A DNA stretch of 64,000 nt from Lepas anatifera (GCA_034440635.1 JAOTON010001599.1:1-64000); one strand, 5' to 3'; positions 1 to 10,935 are shown, numbered from the stretch's first letter. Notes: generated from the sequence alone by a model not told the origin. Numbers and translations are program-made.

Positions 1-609
1 TTTGCCGTATTTCAAATGAAAGCCAGTGACAAGACAAACACGATAGTGTTTGTTTCACCACTCTAGCTTAATTAGGTCAAAAGTTATTGCCAAAATACTG
101 TTTTTTAACTCTGGTGACCTTGGATGACCTTGGAAAAGTCAAAGGGCAAGTATGACCCCTGGGATCCGTGAAAGGGTGTCCAAAAACGTTGTTCTGAGCA
201 GTCTGAGTATTTGCAATCATTTTTGTGGCTTTTTATATCATGAAACAACTTTTCCCTATGCTTTTCCAATGGGAGGGAGGTCGCCTCGTGACCTGACCTC
301 AGGGCACGAAATCGAAAAATCCCGGATATACACCTTGTAGACCCTGGAGGGTTATGAAGTGTAGGAAGTTTCAAAGCGATCGACTTTGAAATGTGGCTGT
401 TACAGAGCTCTAAAGTGAAGTGAGGTGACCTTGGTTGACCTCGTCTGGTGACCTGACCTTGGGTGACCCGGGGTAAAAAAATTTCAGGGATGATGGGAAA
501 ATGATGCAGTGAGAGGTAGAGCCCTCAACTGCGGTGCTGCCTCGTCGTTTTCTGCTATCCCGGAAAAACCTTAGGGGGCCATCGATGGCCCCCGGTAGGG
601 CGAGGTTGA
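1..609 (+). mobile_element. TTAA family 1 element, right part (cut by window edge)
   Basis: This is the right-hand part of a ~1.03-kb non-autonomous DNA transposon whose complete copies lie at 50547-51583 (same orientation) and 5532-6563 (opposite orientation). The match to the complete copy starts near its base 50993 and runs through the shared core (about 265-395) to the GC-rich terminal stretch around 573-605, which includes the palindrome GGGGGCCATCGATGGCCCCC. It ends at TTGA (606-609), a mutated TTAA. It has no coding capacity; open frames here are shadows. AGGTCA/TGACCT hexamers recur throughout. The right boundary lies inside a second, oppositely oriented copy. Confidence 0.75.
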
Positions 610-842
610 GCACTGCATATTTGAGTGAAAATAGCCGATCTTGACCTAACTTGACCTCTGTAGGTCAAACTATTGACCTGAGCGCTTAAACATGTGAAGT
701 AATTTGTTACTGAATTCACGCAAGCTTTCTAATGCACTTTGCAGATTTGCGCTAACCCCAATATCGTTTTAGTTAGGGGGCCATCGATGGCCCCGGTGGT
801 GGGGCGAAGGTGGCGCCGGACCCCCGGTGAGGCGCGAGTTAA
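606..842 (-). mobile_element. TTAA family 1 element, outer copy fragment
   Basis: This matches 6326-6563 of the complete copy at 5532-6563 in the same direction. It starts just after that copy's internal TTAA and ends at a terminal TTAA (839-842), preceded by the GC-rich end with GGCGCCGGACCCCCGG. It is therefore the remainder of an older element that was interrupted at its own internal TTAA by the copy occupying 1-609. The rest of the outer copy is expected to the left of the window. Confidence 0.7.
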
Positions 843-927
843 CACGCACACAGGAGGAATGTTTCAGTAGCCTCCCTTCCTATTTTTCCGAGATGCCCTG
901 CCCTGCCAGCAAGCAGTGTTGGCAACC

Positions 928-2123
928 TTAACCTTCGCCCGGGTGGGGGGTCTTTTTAGACCCCCTCGGGCTTTTCCAAAGTGACCAAAAACGGCGACGC
1001 GCAGCGCGCCAAACTTGGTCTAGCTACTCCTTCATCATTGTTACATCTGTCCTGAAAATTTTAGCTCAAGGTCATATCAGGTCAGGGTCACCAGGCGAGG
1101 TGAAGTGACCTTACCTCAAAAATGCTTAGGACCGCATAACTAAAAGAAGGTTTAATCGATCAAGTTGAAACTCATACCACATATTGGGCCCACCAGGAGC
1201 TACAACATTATTTTCCGGGATTTTTGATATTGGTGACCTAAGGTCATGTGCAGAGCATGACCTCCCCATTGTCAATACATGGGGAAAATCACGAAATGAG
1301 CTTTTCTCAGTAATTATGGATGGAATCAACTTCAAACATCGGTTGCGAGTTGCTCTTAGTCCATTTCTGAAGTTGATGCCAACAATTTTGACTTGTGACC
1401 TTTAAAAGGTTACCTTAGGTCAAATAAGCATTTTTGGTGTTTTACTCTATTTATTTTGAATTAACTAAGATAGAACCTTTATTTTGTCACCAAAGTATTT
1501 CTATAGTCACTGCAGGTCAAATGATATACATCATGACTATACCAGGTCAAGTTGGGTCAGACCGTTGACCTGGGTCATGTCAAATTCTTAAATTTGACCT
1601 GGCATAGCAATATTATATATCATTCGATTTGTATTGGCGAGAGGATTGCAATGGTGCATCAACTATGGCTGTATCTTGTTTGGCTTGCAAGTTATTAGCG
1701 AAAAAGGAAACGCCCTTATGCATGGGAGGCTATGGTCATTCCCAAGAATATGCCCAATATTCAGTGACCTGTAGCTCCCTAGGCTTTGACTTGACACGAA
1801 AATGAATGCCACCTCAATGAAAGAAAAATTCAAGAGCTTTCGAATGGTGTTGGTAAAATCTTTCTACCTATCAAAGTTGCTGAGATATATGAGGTTTTCT
1901 TAGTACACCTCATATTAGCGATTTTGACCTATTTTGACCTCTGGTGACCTTGATATTGACCTGACAAGAAAAATAAAGAAAATATTTTGATATCATTTTT
2001 GAAGAGCTTTCGATTGCCGTTTTGTGCTTTTTTTAGCTCTCTTAGTTTTGAGATCGTGGGGGTCTTTTTAGCCCCCACCAGGGCGAAAGGTGGCTCGTAC
2101 CCGCCACCGGGGCAAAGGGTTAA
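928..2123 (-). mobile_element. TTAA family 3 element, ~1.2 kb
   Basis: The element is bounded by TTAA at 928-931 and 2120-2123. Its terminal inverted repeats match: the left end reads TTAACCTTCGCCCGGGTGG and the reverse complement of the right end reads TTAACCCTTTGCCCCGGTGG. The interior around 1160-1290 is the reverse complement of the shared core seen at 13500-13640 and 48490-48630. TGACCT/AGGTCA hexamers are frequent. No transposase frame is visible, so it is non-autonomous. The TTAA target suggests piggyBac-like mobilisation, but the superfamily is inferred. Confidence 0.65.
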
Positions 2124-3533
2124 GGGTATAGAACGGGCTATGTGGGCCCTTAACACGCGCCCGCAGGGGAGGGGGCGAAATCCGCCCCTTCTGGTTTTCC
2201 CAGATAACGCTAACACGAAGAGACGCAGAGCAACGAAACTTACGGTACCCTATCTCTGATCAATTTTACGAATATGACCATTTTTTTAGACCAGATCACG
2301 TCACGTCAAGGAGCTATTCAAGGTCAAGAAACCCGACCTCAAAACCTAAAATCGCGAGTTTGAAGCGGTGCCTAAGGAACATTTAGCAGCCGATCACTTT
2401 AAAACTGTCCCAATGTATTGTGACAATATCAAATATTATATCACAATATTATTTATGATAAGGTCATTAGGATCTACAAATCTGCTATCTCGGAATTTTT
2501 ATAGTGTTGACCATAAGTGTCGCCACGGGCAAAAAAGTGGGGGGCCAGCCAAACTTCAACCTGATGCTGACAGAAAACTTTCAACGTCAAGGACCAAAAA
2601 CTGTTCGAATTTGGGCTCTTCGTTGCCTCCCGCAGCGGCTGGATATAAGAATGTCCGGTTTTCTCTCATTTTGACTGAGATCAGGAAATTTTTGGCCAAA
2701 AGTGGGGGCCAGGCCCCCCTGGCCCCCCTTTCCGACGCGTATGGTGTTGACCTAAGGTGGGTTCAATTTTTTGGTCACTTCATTATAAGTTTATGCTGAA
2801 AAATTGAAAGGGCTCGTTATCAGTAGGTTCTGGATAGGTAGGTAAAGCTGAAAATCCTCAAACCGTGTATTGTTACCACAATCTTGATCATAAAATTGAG
2901 TTTTTGACCACCCGACCTTTCAAAGGTCATGTCAGGTCACAGGAGCATACAGTGATCGTTTTGCCAATAACTTCTCACTGAATTGAGATCAAGCTCCTAT
3001 TTTGCTTGCATTGTGCTTCTTTTGTCACGGGGAGTAGATGGATATGCAGCATGACCGTACCAGGTGTGACCCTGCAACTGTGCAACAGTGACCTCGACCC
3101 AGCCCCCCTCCAACAGCAAGCGCAGATCACCGGATGTGACGTCATACCTCATAGCATATAACATGGGAAAATTAAATGATTAGATATCCAAGTTTTTGCA
3201 TAGAGAAGCCCAGAATCGAAGATAAAATGCTTATTTATTGTATTTGGGATAAACTTGATTACCGTGTATTCTCACAACTTCGTGAGCGGGTGGTGTCATT
3301 AGCAGCAGTTTGACATACGGCCCAAAGGTGAAGGAATTCCTCCACGCCCGTGCGACGTCACTCGGGCGTGGAGGAATCCTCTTGAAAGTACCTTTAAGTA
3401 AAGGTATCTTGACCTCGACCTAGCTCAATGACTTGGCCAGCTGATGGCCGGCTGGCCAGGTCGCTGAAATGGGTGCTCCGTACTAAACCTAATCAAAAAT
3501 CTGTTTTATAGATTTGTTTGCCCTATAAATACG

Positions 3534-4453
3534 TTAACACGCGCACTGGAGGGGGCCACGGAGGCCCCCCACCTGTTTTCCAAGGTGGCCGGAGAACCGC
3601 GCGTTGCCGAAAAACGATACTTTGCCACATTTAACAGAATTTAATAGCGCGTCGAATGGTGAAGACTTTTTGAAAATCGGTCGAAAATTTTGACTTATAG
3701 GCTTTCAAAGTCAGACCTGCATTTTGAGATCGCCGTAAATGCGCGGTCGGACCAGTTAGCTTGCATTGGAAACCGAGTGGTGACGTCGTAACTCCATATA
3801 ACCGGGATTATATGTCAAGGTCACTTCACATGAAAGTCAAGGTCAAGGTCAAAGGTCACAGGTCAAGGTCATATCTGCACTTTCAAGGTCACTGACCACT
3901 GTGCGTCCTGCTAAATGACGTTACCTGGTCTGACATATATTATGCTATGACGTCATCGATAGGGCACCCCAATACAAAGGTAAAGGTCAAAGGTCAAGGT
4001 CAAAGGTCATTTGCAAAGGTCAATCCTCATTTCCCGCCAAACAGTGGCTATAGTGTTAGTCGAAGTGCACATTATAAGTAGTATACTATATTGTGACCTT
4101 AAAGGTCGATGACCTTGAATGACCTTGACCCAAAAGTTGTGGGGAAGCCTCTTTGAGACCTTTTCTCTATGAACCTTATCCGCCTTTAGCTTATTCCCGC
4201 CATTTTCCCGCAGAATTACAGCATTTACCAATCGATCCCCAGCATGGCCAATATTTGACCTTTAAGACCTCGTTTGACCTTGAAGATATTGACCTAGGTC
4301 AATGAAAATTGGTCATCATGTAGAACACCATAGCCCCCCACCCACCTGCCAAGTGGTGTTTTTCTACACCTCTTAGTTTCCGAGATCTTAGGGGGGCTAC
4401 CAGGCCCCCTCCAGTGCGCGTTAGTGCCAGACCCCCTCCAGTGCGGGTGTTAA
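3534..4453 (+). mobile_element. TTAA family 2 element, copy 1 (920 bp)
   Basis: This is a complete copy bounded by TTAA at both ends (3534-3537 and 4450-4453). The left end TTAACACGCGCACTGGAGG is repeated inverted at the right end, and the right terminus carries the inverted repeat twice in tandem (about 4408-4424 and 4430-4449). The interior has a plus-oriented block of AGGTCA repeats (about 3815-4025) and an opposite block of TGACCT repeats (about 4095-4290). I count roughly 19 hexamers in under 500 bp. There is no coding frame. Copies at 38864-39781 and 42943-43869 are highly similar. Confidence 0.85.
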
Positions 4454-4779
4454 TCAAGAAGATAAGGTATATTTGCGTCCCGGACCAAGATATCACGACG
4501 ATCAGCAACGCGGATGCTACGGTAGGTGTGTTTTTAAATGGCATGAACATCAAAAATTTCCGACGAGAATCGATAAAATGCGTGTGACTAAAGTGGCGCA
4601 TAGATAGAAACTGCCAAGAATTCGCCTTTCAAAAGTTGGATGAAAATCGTGACCTTTGGAGCAAAGCACCACCACTTTAGTGACATATAGGATTTTATTC
4701 CCAGTCCAAAATTTGGTTGTAAAACGTGACTCTTGGAGCCAAGGCACCATCACTTTCGGTGCAATTTTAGGTTTTTAAG

Positions 4780-5061
4780 AAGAGAACACCCGAAGGGGTC
4801 CTGACGGCGGTCGCCTCCGGCCCCTCGTGTTGGGCCAGGTGGGACCTGGGCGGCGGGGACGACTACATCCGGCCCTGCTTCCAAACGACCGCCACCTCTA
4901 CCGGAGCCGCCTGATGGTGGCCATCCCAGCCGATAAAGATCATATTAAAGAATGTCCTCCGTCAGAATGTCTTTGGTCGGGACGACCCGACAATTCAATT
5001 TCAGGCGCTGGGCGATCCGCCTCGGCTGGCGGCCTTCATCCGGCGGCTGGGACGCCTCTGA
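4780..5061 (+). pseudogene. Coding-like fragment with one internal stop
   Basis: A single frame reads from about 4783 to a stop at 5059-5061 with only one interruption, TGA at 4912-4914. Third positions are strongly GC and the local composition contrasts with the AT-rich repeats around it. The second part ends in a charged, proline- and arginine-rich stretch (GDPPRLAAFIRRLGRL then stop) that reads like a protein C-terminus. An overlapping frame starting at 4827 (126 codons) is also open, so the true frame is uncertain. I do not recognise the family. It lies within the 2150-5477 composite element, so it may be a captured gene piece or a decayed transposon protein. Confidence 0.25.
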
Positions 5062-5473
5062 CGAAGCGCCTACCATATGGCAGCTGCCGAGTGCCGGAAA
5101 CATCATCATCATCACCTAGCTCAATGTCAGATCATTTTCACAATTTGAGACCTAGCAAGGTCAAACGATTCACAATTCGATTCACCACGATGAGAGGAAT
5201 CCAATGAAGCGAGATATTTGCTCTAGCTCCGCTGAGTAAATATCTGGAGGGGGAAACGTACACTGCCCTGTTGTAAGCCTATAGAACCTTCTTTGACCTA
5301 TGCTGAGCTCAATATCAACCTGACAGAAAAATAATTCGTATAATGTACCTTCGTCTCGTCAAGATTTTTCGAACACCGTCCGTAATTTTGGGAAATAAGA
5401 TACGGAGGGAGGGGGGCGAATTTCGCCCCCCTCCAGCGGGGCGCGTCATGCCAGGGACCCCAGCGGGGTACGT

Positions 5474-6890
5474 GTTAACCTGCGCTCCGGTGGGCCTCAG
5501 AGCCACCTTTGCCATGGTGGGCGGGGTTTTTTTAACCCTCGCCCCACCGGGGGCCATCGATGGCTCCCCCTAAGGTTTTTCCGGGATAGCAGAAAAACGA
5601 CGAGGCGCAGCACCGCGGTTGAGGGCTCTACCTCTTACTGCATCATTTTCCCATCATCCCTGAAATTTTTACCCCGGGTCACCCAAGGTCAGGTCACCAG
5701 ACGAGGTCAACCAAGGTCACCTCACTTCACCTTTAGAGCTCTGTAAGAGCTACATTTCAAAGTCGATCGATTTGAAACTTCCTACACTTCATGAACCCTC
5801 CAGGGTCTACAAGGTGTATATCCGTGATTTTTCGATTTCGTGCCCTGAGGTCAGGTCACGAGGCGACCTCTCCCATTGGAAAAGCATGGGGAAAAGCTAT
5901 TTCATGATATAAAAGCCACAAAAATGATTGCAAATACTCAGACTGCTCAGAACAACGTTTTTGGACACCCTTTCACGGATCCCAGGGGTCATATTTGCCC
6001 TTTGACTTTTCCAAGGTCATCCAAGGTCACCAGAGGTCAAAAACAGTATTTTGACAATAACTTTTGAGCTAACTGAGCTAGAGCGGTGAAACAAACACCA
6101 TCGTGTTTGTCTTGTCACTGGCTTTCATTTGATATACGGCAAGGTCACTTTTTGACCTTTCGTGACCTCAGGTCATATTAGGTCACGAGGCGACCTCTGG
6201 CGGTCAAACCACTGGCGGGAGGTCTTTACGTTCCACATAGCGGAAAAAGTACTGGCAATTTGCTATCAAATGTACTTTACCAGGCCTCAATAGCTCTAAT
6301 GACATAAGAGTTATGCCCAGTTGGCTTAATCATTGCATATTTGAGTGAAAATAGCCGATCTTGACCTAATTTGACCTCTGGAGGTCAAACCATTGACCTG
6401 AGCACTAAAACATGCGAAGTAATTTCTTACTGAATTCACGCGAGCTTTCTATTGCACTTTGCAGATTTGCGCTAACGCCCATATTTTCGGAGTTAGAGGG
6501 GGGCCATTGATGGCCCCCGGTGGGGCGAAGGTGGCGCCGGACCCCCGGTGGGGCGCGGGTTAAACACCCCCTCGAACTCGCCCCTATGCGGGATAGCGAA
6601 AAAAACGCGAAAACTGGTGGATAGTTCATACAAATTCATTCAGAAACTATATCAGTCACTTTTTAGCTCAGGTCAATATTGATGTCATGACAGGCCAACG
6701 AAAGAAGGATTTTGAGTAGAGATTTTGGGCTCCAGCGTCTGACAGGGTTGAGTTAGAATCATCGCCAAATCGAATCACGTGTAATATGACTTTTCTCGGT
6801 CAAAACACAAAAATTACTTGACCTGAGGTCAGGTCAAGGTCACTATCGTATCTAGCATAGACAATATGCATATCAATCGACTCTGAAACT
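5474..6890 (+). mobile_element. TTAA family 3-like element, split by a nested element
   Basis: The start at TTAA 5474 (TTAACCTGCGCTCCGGTGGG, then GCCACCTTTGCCATGGTGGG) matches the start of the element at 13164. The match breaks at 5532, where another transposon sits, and resumes at 6564 with ACACCCCCTCGAAC and the following ~90 bases, colinear with 13220-13320. The right half fades out before a CTTCTTCTTC run near 6890 and no right terminus is visible, so this copy is truncated. The uninterrupted relative at 13164-14090 shows the approximate empty site. Confidence 0.65.
5532..6563 (-). mobile_element. TTAA family 1 element, complete nested copy (1032 bp)
   Basis: It is bounded by TTAA at 5532-5535 and 6560-6563. 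The ends read TTAA-CCCTCGCCCCACCGGGGG and, inverted, TTAA-CCCGCGCCCCACCGGGGG, followed by a GGGGGCCAT(C/T)(G/A)ATGG palindrome. The whole element is the reverse complement of the copy at 50547-51583. A TTAA target with CCC-starting ends is the signature of piggyBac-superfamily elements; no transposase is present. It carries an internal TTAA (6326-6329), which is the site at which the sibling copy at 606-842 was hit. Confidence 0.85.
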
Positions 6891-7918
6891 CTTCTTCTTC
6901 TCCGTCCTCCGAAAAAAACACGCACCACATCAACACGACAGCTCAACGATATGTATGCGCTAAGGAAGATCTTGAATAGTTTAACAGTTCTCATCTAGAG
7001 ATGGAGGATGTAAAGCAAGAGCAGCAGAAAGAGGATGATGATTTCATGGCAACAGTCATCGCCAGATTGATGTTCAGTGTACTTAGAGAGGGAGAGTGAA
7101 AACTGTTCGAGACCTATCGAAGCCAGTATACCATGTGTGTCTAAATAAAAGCGTAATGCTATTTAGGTGCTCTCTTTTACGTTCTGCTTGGTACACCTTA
7201 GCTAGCTCGATGTTTGAAGAAGGTGACAGCTTCTCTTGTGGTATATGCATTATCTGTCCTTCCTAATTGTGTCCTAAATCCTTCCTTAAATCGCCAACAA
7301 ATTCCCTTTAGCCTGGGCTTATTTTAAGTAAGGCACCCGGCTAGATATTTTCAAAACGCACGGGCTGTTCCCTGCAGTTTCACTTCACACTTCCTCCGGT
7401 TTGAAACTGCCACTTAGCCGGGGTGAATGAGCAGCCTCGGTACCATGGTCTTCGCAACTTTTCGGGGAAATCTATCGATTTTTCAGGGGTTGCCATGGCC
7501 ATATTTAGGGGATATTGAGGGCCGATCAAGGAAGAGCTAGTGCTTCCTCAGCCCCTGGCTCCGCCTATATATGTAATTGATATCCATTATTGCTTTCATG
7601 CTGCAGAACAATATTGATTTCGTTTTCGTTTAGTAGTATACGAACCGAAATGTGTAGGGCATCAACGGAGATGTAGTGAAATATCTATGTAGCGTGATTA
7701 GGGAGAGAAAATGAGTCAACTTGATACAGTTATTTTTATAGTAAAATACCTACGGGGAAATTTTGGGATTTTTTACATCTCGCTCCTTAATCTTTGCGGA
7801 GGAGCAAATACGCTTTATCCCTTTTCTAGTTAACCACGATAGTCAATTTTGAGGTAAGCTGGGTACAATTCGGCTTTCCTGAAAGTTTCATTTTATTTCT
7901 CCGGCCAGATGAGCTCTC

Positions 7919-7922
<4 letters not shown>
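6891..7922. other. No gene seen
   Basis: Mixed-composition unique-looking DNA. A stretch ending near 7569 (CCCCTGGCTCCGCCTATA) resembles the end of hAT-like MITEs elsewhere in the window, but I cannot find its partner end. No credible exon or RNA gene is visible. Confidence 0.5.

Positions 7923-7985
<63 letters not shown>
7923..7985. repeat. (TA)n microsatellite
   Basis: A near-perfect TA dinucleotide run of about 31 units. An open frame that translates it as an Ile-Tyr run is spurious. Confidence 0.98.
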
Positions 7986-7988
<3 letters not shown>

Positions 7989-8215
7989 CCGGCGCACCTC
8001 GCCGCACCCTCATAATATACCTATATCTGTCGCATCTCATAGCTTCAATGCCCCAGGTCTGTCGCGATTCTCGTTGACGAGTTGGCGAGTGTTCCCATCC
8101 CTGGTCGCTCCTTCATTTGGAGTCAAGGACCAGGTGTGCAAAAACTGTGATATTGTCCCCACCAAAGATCACATCACACACACCACACATGCGATATGCC
8201 CATTGTAAAAACCCC

Positions 8216-8915
8216 TCCATGGTCAGAAGTGGCCGCGGACGTTCCTGTCGTCCCGGCCTCAGCAGTGGCCGTGGACGTTCCTGTCGTCCCGGCCTCAGCA
8301 GTGGCCGCGGACGTTCCCGTCGTCCCGGCCTCAGCAGTGACCGTGAACGTTCCTGTCGTCCCGGCCTCAGCAGTGGCCGTGGACGATCCTGTCGTCCCGG
8401 CCTCAGCAGTGGCCGTGGACGATCCTGTCGTCCCGGCCTCAGCAGTGGCCTTGGACGTTCCTGTCGTCCCGGCCTCAGCAGTGACCGTGAACGTTCCTGT
8501 CGTCCCGGCCTCAGCAGTGGCCGCGGACGTTCCTGTCGTCCCGGCCTCAGCAGTGACCGTGAACGTTCCTGTCGTCCCGGCCTCAGCAGTGGCCGCGGAC
8601 GTTCCTGTCGTGCCGGCCACAGCAGTGGCCGCGGATGTTCCTGTCGTCCCGGCCTCAGCAGTGGCCGCGGACGTTCCTGTCGTCCCGGCCTCAGCAGTGA
8701 CCGTGAACGTTCCTGTCGTCCCGGCCTCAGCAGTGGCCGCGGACGATCCTGTCGTCCCGGCCTCAGCAGTGACCGTGGACGATCCTGTCGTCCCGGCCTC
8801 AGCAGTGACCGTGGACGATCCTGTCGTCCCGGCCTCAGCAGTGACCGTGGACGTTCCTGTCATCCCGGCCTCAGCAGTGGCCGTGGACGTTCCGGTCGTA
8901 CCAGCCTCAGCAGGA
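8216..8915. repeat. 36-bp minisatellite, ~19 units
   Basis: Tandem 36-bp units read GGCCGCGGACGTTCCTGTCG followed by TCCCGGCCTCAGCAGT. Because the unit is a multiple of three, at least three frames stay open for the whole array: a 12-residue V/P/A-rich repeat, a G/R/S-rich repeat and a T/A/G-rich repeat on the minus strand. Unit variants (GGC/GAC at the start, GTT/GAT in the middle) are interspersed. Substitutions do not clearly favour one frame: CGC/CGT changes are silent in the arginine frame, but GGCCGCGGA/GACCGTGAA changes are not. I call it a minisatellite and regard coding as unproven. Confidence 0.9.
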
Positions 8916-9640
8916 GCTCAGCTGACTGGCCATTGGGAGAAATTTTCGACCAGAACAGCTTCGCTTATAATCTTTTGAACAAGCTAGAAAAGTATTCACG
9001 AACTGTTGCTCTAGAACTATGCAAACCGTTGTAAATTAACAGGCTCCAGGGATATCACCTTCGGCAGTGGTCATTGGTGATAGGCATTTGGCAATGTTTC
9101 GAGAGTCGATTAAGAATAGCACTGCAGCCAAGGCACTGTACCAATACCCAAAAGCAGCGGGAACATTTTTGCACGAAGAAGCGCACATTTCAGTGACCTG
9201 TCGAATTTGTTCACCCTCTTCTCACCTACCGCCGTCAGCCACAGAGGGCATGCAATCTTGCTGCAAAAATTCCAACACTTTTAATGGCGGCCACACGCCC
9301 ATAAGGCACGTATGAGCGGCTATTCAGCCTGCCACACAGCATACCGCGGCATCGTCCAGCCGGCCGGCGCGCCATCTAAAACACTGTGATGGACGCAGCT
9401 CCATCACGCAGTGGCGGTCACGCCAAGTTTCGCGCCATTTTATTCAGCCCGTAGCGCAAGAGGTGCACACAGCAGCCATAGATCACGGCCGACTCAGCCG
9501 GCGGCCGTTTCACTGCTGTTTCGTGCACGGTGAAACTCTACACCGTGCACACCCGGGTCACCAGTGCAGCGCCTCCGGCGGCCTCTTCGTGAGCCGGAGA
9601 GGAGGCATCGGCGAGTTATGGGACAGCCGGCCGGGAGGAG
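8916..9640. other. No gene seen; GC-rich toward the right end
   Basis: No recognisable exon. The last ~250 bases are CpG- and GC-rich and lead into the next minisatellite. Confidence 0.5.
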
Positions 9641-9644
9641 GGAC

Positions 9645-10085
9645 AGCCGCGGCACCGCTGGTCTGGCGGGGGATGGTCTTGTTACAGCCGGTCTGATGGA
9701 GGGACTCTCTCAGCACCGCTGGTCTGACGGAGGATGGTCTTGTTACAGCCGGTCTGACGGAGGGACTGTCGTAGCACCGGTAGTCTGACGGAGGGACTGT
9801 CGTAGCCCCACCGCTCTGACGGGGGATGGCCTTGTTACAGCAGGTCTGACGTAGGGGCTGCCTTGTTACAACCGGTCTGACGGAGGGACTGTCTCAGCAC
9901 AGCTGGTCTGACGGGGGATGTTCTTGTTACAACCGGTCCGACGGAGGGACTGTCGCAGCACCGCCGGTCTGACGGAGGGACAGCCTCATTACCACCAGTC
10001 TGACGGAGGGACGTCGCAGCACAGCTGGTCTGACGGAGGGACTGTCTTATTACAAACGGTCTGATGGGGCACGGTTTTATTAGAT
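9645..10085. repeat. ~31-bp degenerate minisatellite
   Basis: Units start with GGTCTGACGGAGGGACTGTC and continue with a variable GCAGCACCGCC or TTGTTACAGCC half; about 14 units can be followed. Two alternating second halves give an irregular 30-46 bp spacing. The GGTCTGACGG core resembles cores of the arrays at 27.8 kb and 55.2 kb. Confidence 0.8.
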
Positions 10086-10730
10086 ATATTTTGGCGAAGG
10101 AGCTGTCTCATCACTGACGGTCTGAAAAATCCGACTCTGACACCTTTATTCTGACACCGGGTTGCGATTTCGCAGGTCTGACGCCGGTGTTGCCATTTCC
10201 CACCACCAGAGGTGGCGGCGCCACCAGTGGTGGGTTTTGCGGGCGGCGCAAGGCCGGGACTCGGCACGAGTATGGCTGGGTGTGGCCCATTCTTAGGGAA
10301 CACGGCCGGCTGGGGTAAAACATTTACTGCCAGTCAATGCAGATCATGGGGATAACATGACATTCTTTTTCACTATAAAATTTAATGAAGATCTGTGCAC
10401 TTTGTTCCTCTATAACATTGAGGTCACTGAGTGCCCAATGTTTTTTCTTTCAGGGCAGGTCTAGTGTTTTGTTTTACAGCTTTGGGTTTTAAAAAATTCT
10501 AGAAATATTTTTTCTATGGATGCATTGAGTGGAAGTATACCTATTTCCGCGTTTTCAATAATAATAAGCACGCTTTTGATAAAACACTGTGGTAATGGGG
10601 CCGTTTTTCATGCCCGTAACGTAGCGTTCTAAGCCTGTACTTTTTCTGAGTGTTTACTGTTTTCCCTCCGACTCTCGCATTTGCGCTTAGACTGCAAGAA
10701 TGGTGTGAATAAACGGGTAAATTACGTGGA
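10086..10730. other. No gene seen
   Basis: AT-rich, unique-looking sequence with no coding signal I trust. Confidence 0.5.
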
Positions 10731-10789
10731 TTCTAATGAACCAGGATTCCATGATTTCGTAGAGGATTCCTCAAGAGTATATGCAGATC

Positions 10790-10935
10790 CGGTGAGACAG
10801 ACGGAGGACTCGTGTCCCGACCCCTGACGAATCGCTGGCGCCCCCCCAGAGCTGCAAAAAGTCGGGCTCTCGGGTCATAAAGTGCCCGACAGATTTTAGG
10901 GCAAGGTATGGTCCTGCGACAGATCTTACAATCTG
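10790..10935. repeat. Dispersed repeat, copy 1
   Basis: This contains AAGTGCCCGACAGATTTTAG (10880s) and CAGAGCTGCAAAAAGTCGGG. Related pieces occur at 12660-12745 as GTGCCCGACAGATTT and TTTTGCAGCTCTGG, the latter in inverted orientation. It is evidently part of an interspersed repeat whose ends I cannot define. Confidence 0.45.

Larger units (their letters stand above)
2150..5477. mobile_element. Composite TTAA element, ~3.3 kb, with nested insertion
   Basis: The left end at TTAA 2150-2153 (TTAACACGCGCCCGCAGGGG, then GGGGGCGAAATCCGCCCC) resembles the reverse complement of the right end at TTAA 5474-5477 (TTAACACGTACCCCGCTGGGG, then GGGGGGCGAAATTCGCCCC). The two may therefore be one large element. 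Inside lie a complete family 2 element (3534-4453), GC-rich palindromic stretches at 2700-2740, and a coding-like fragment (4780-5061). An alternative is two unrelated truncated elements with similar ends; the region between the ends is too mosaic to settle this by eye. Confidence 0.4.

Noticed and set aside
3815..4290. CRISPR-like array from repeated AGGTCAAAGGTCA
   Set aside because: The spacing is 0-10 bases with no unique spacers; it is a hexamer-rich transposon interior in animal DNA.
8117..9034. 305-codon G/R/S-rich open frame
   Set aside because: It is one of several simultaneous frames through a 36-bp minisatellite; unit variants do not favour it consistently.
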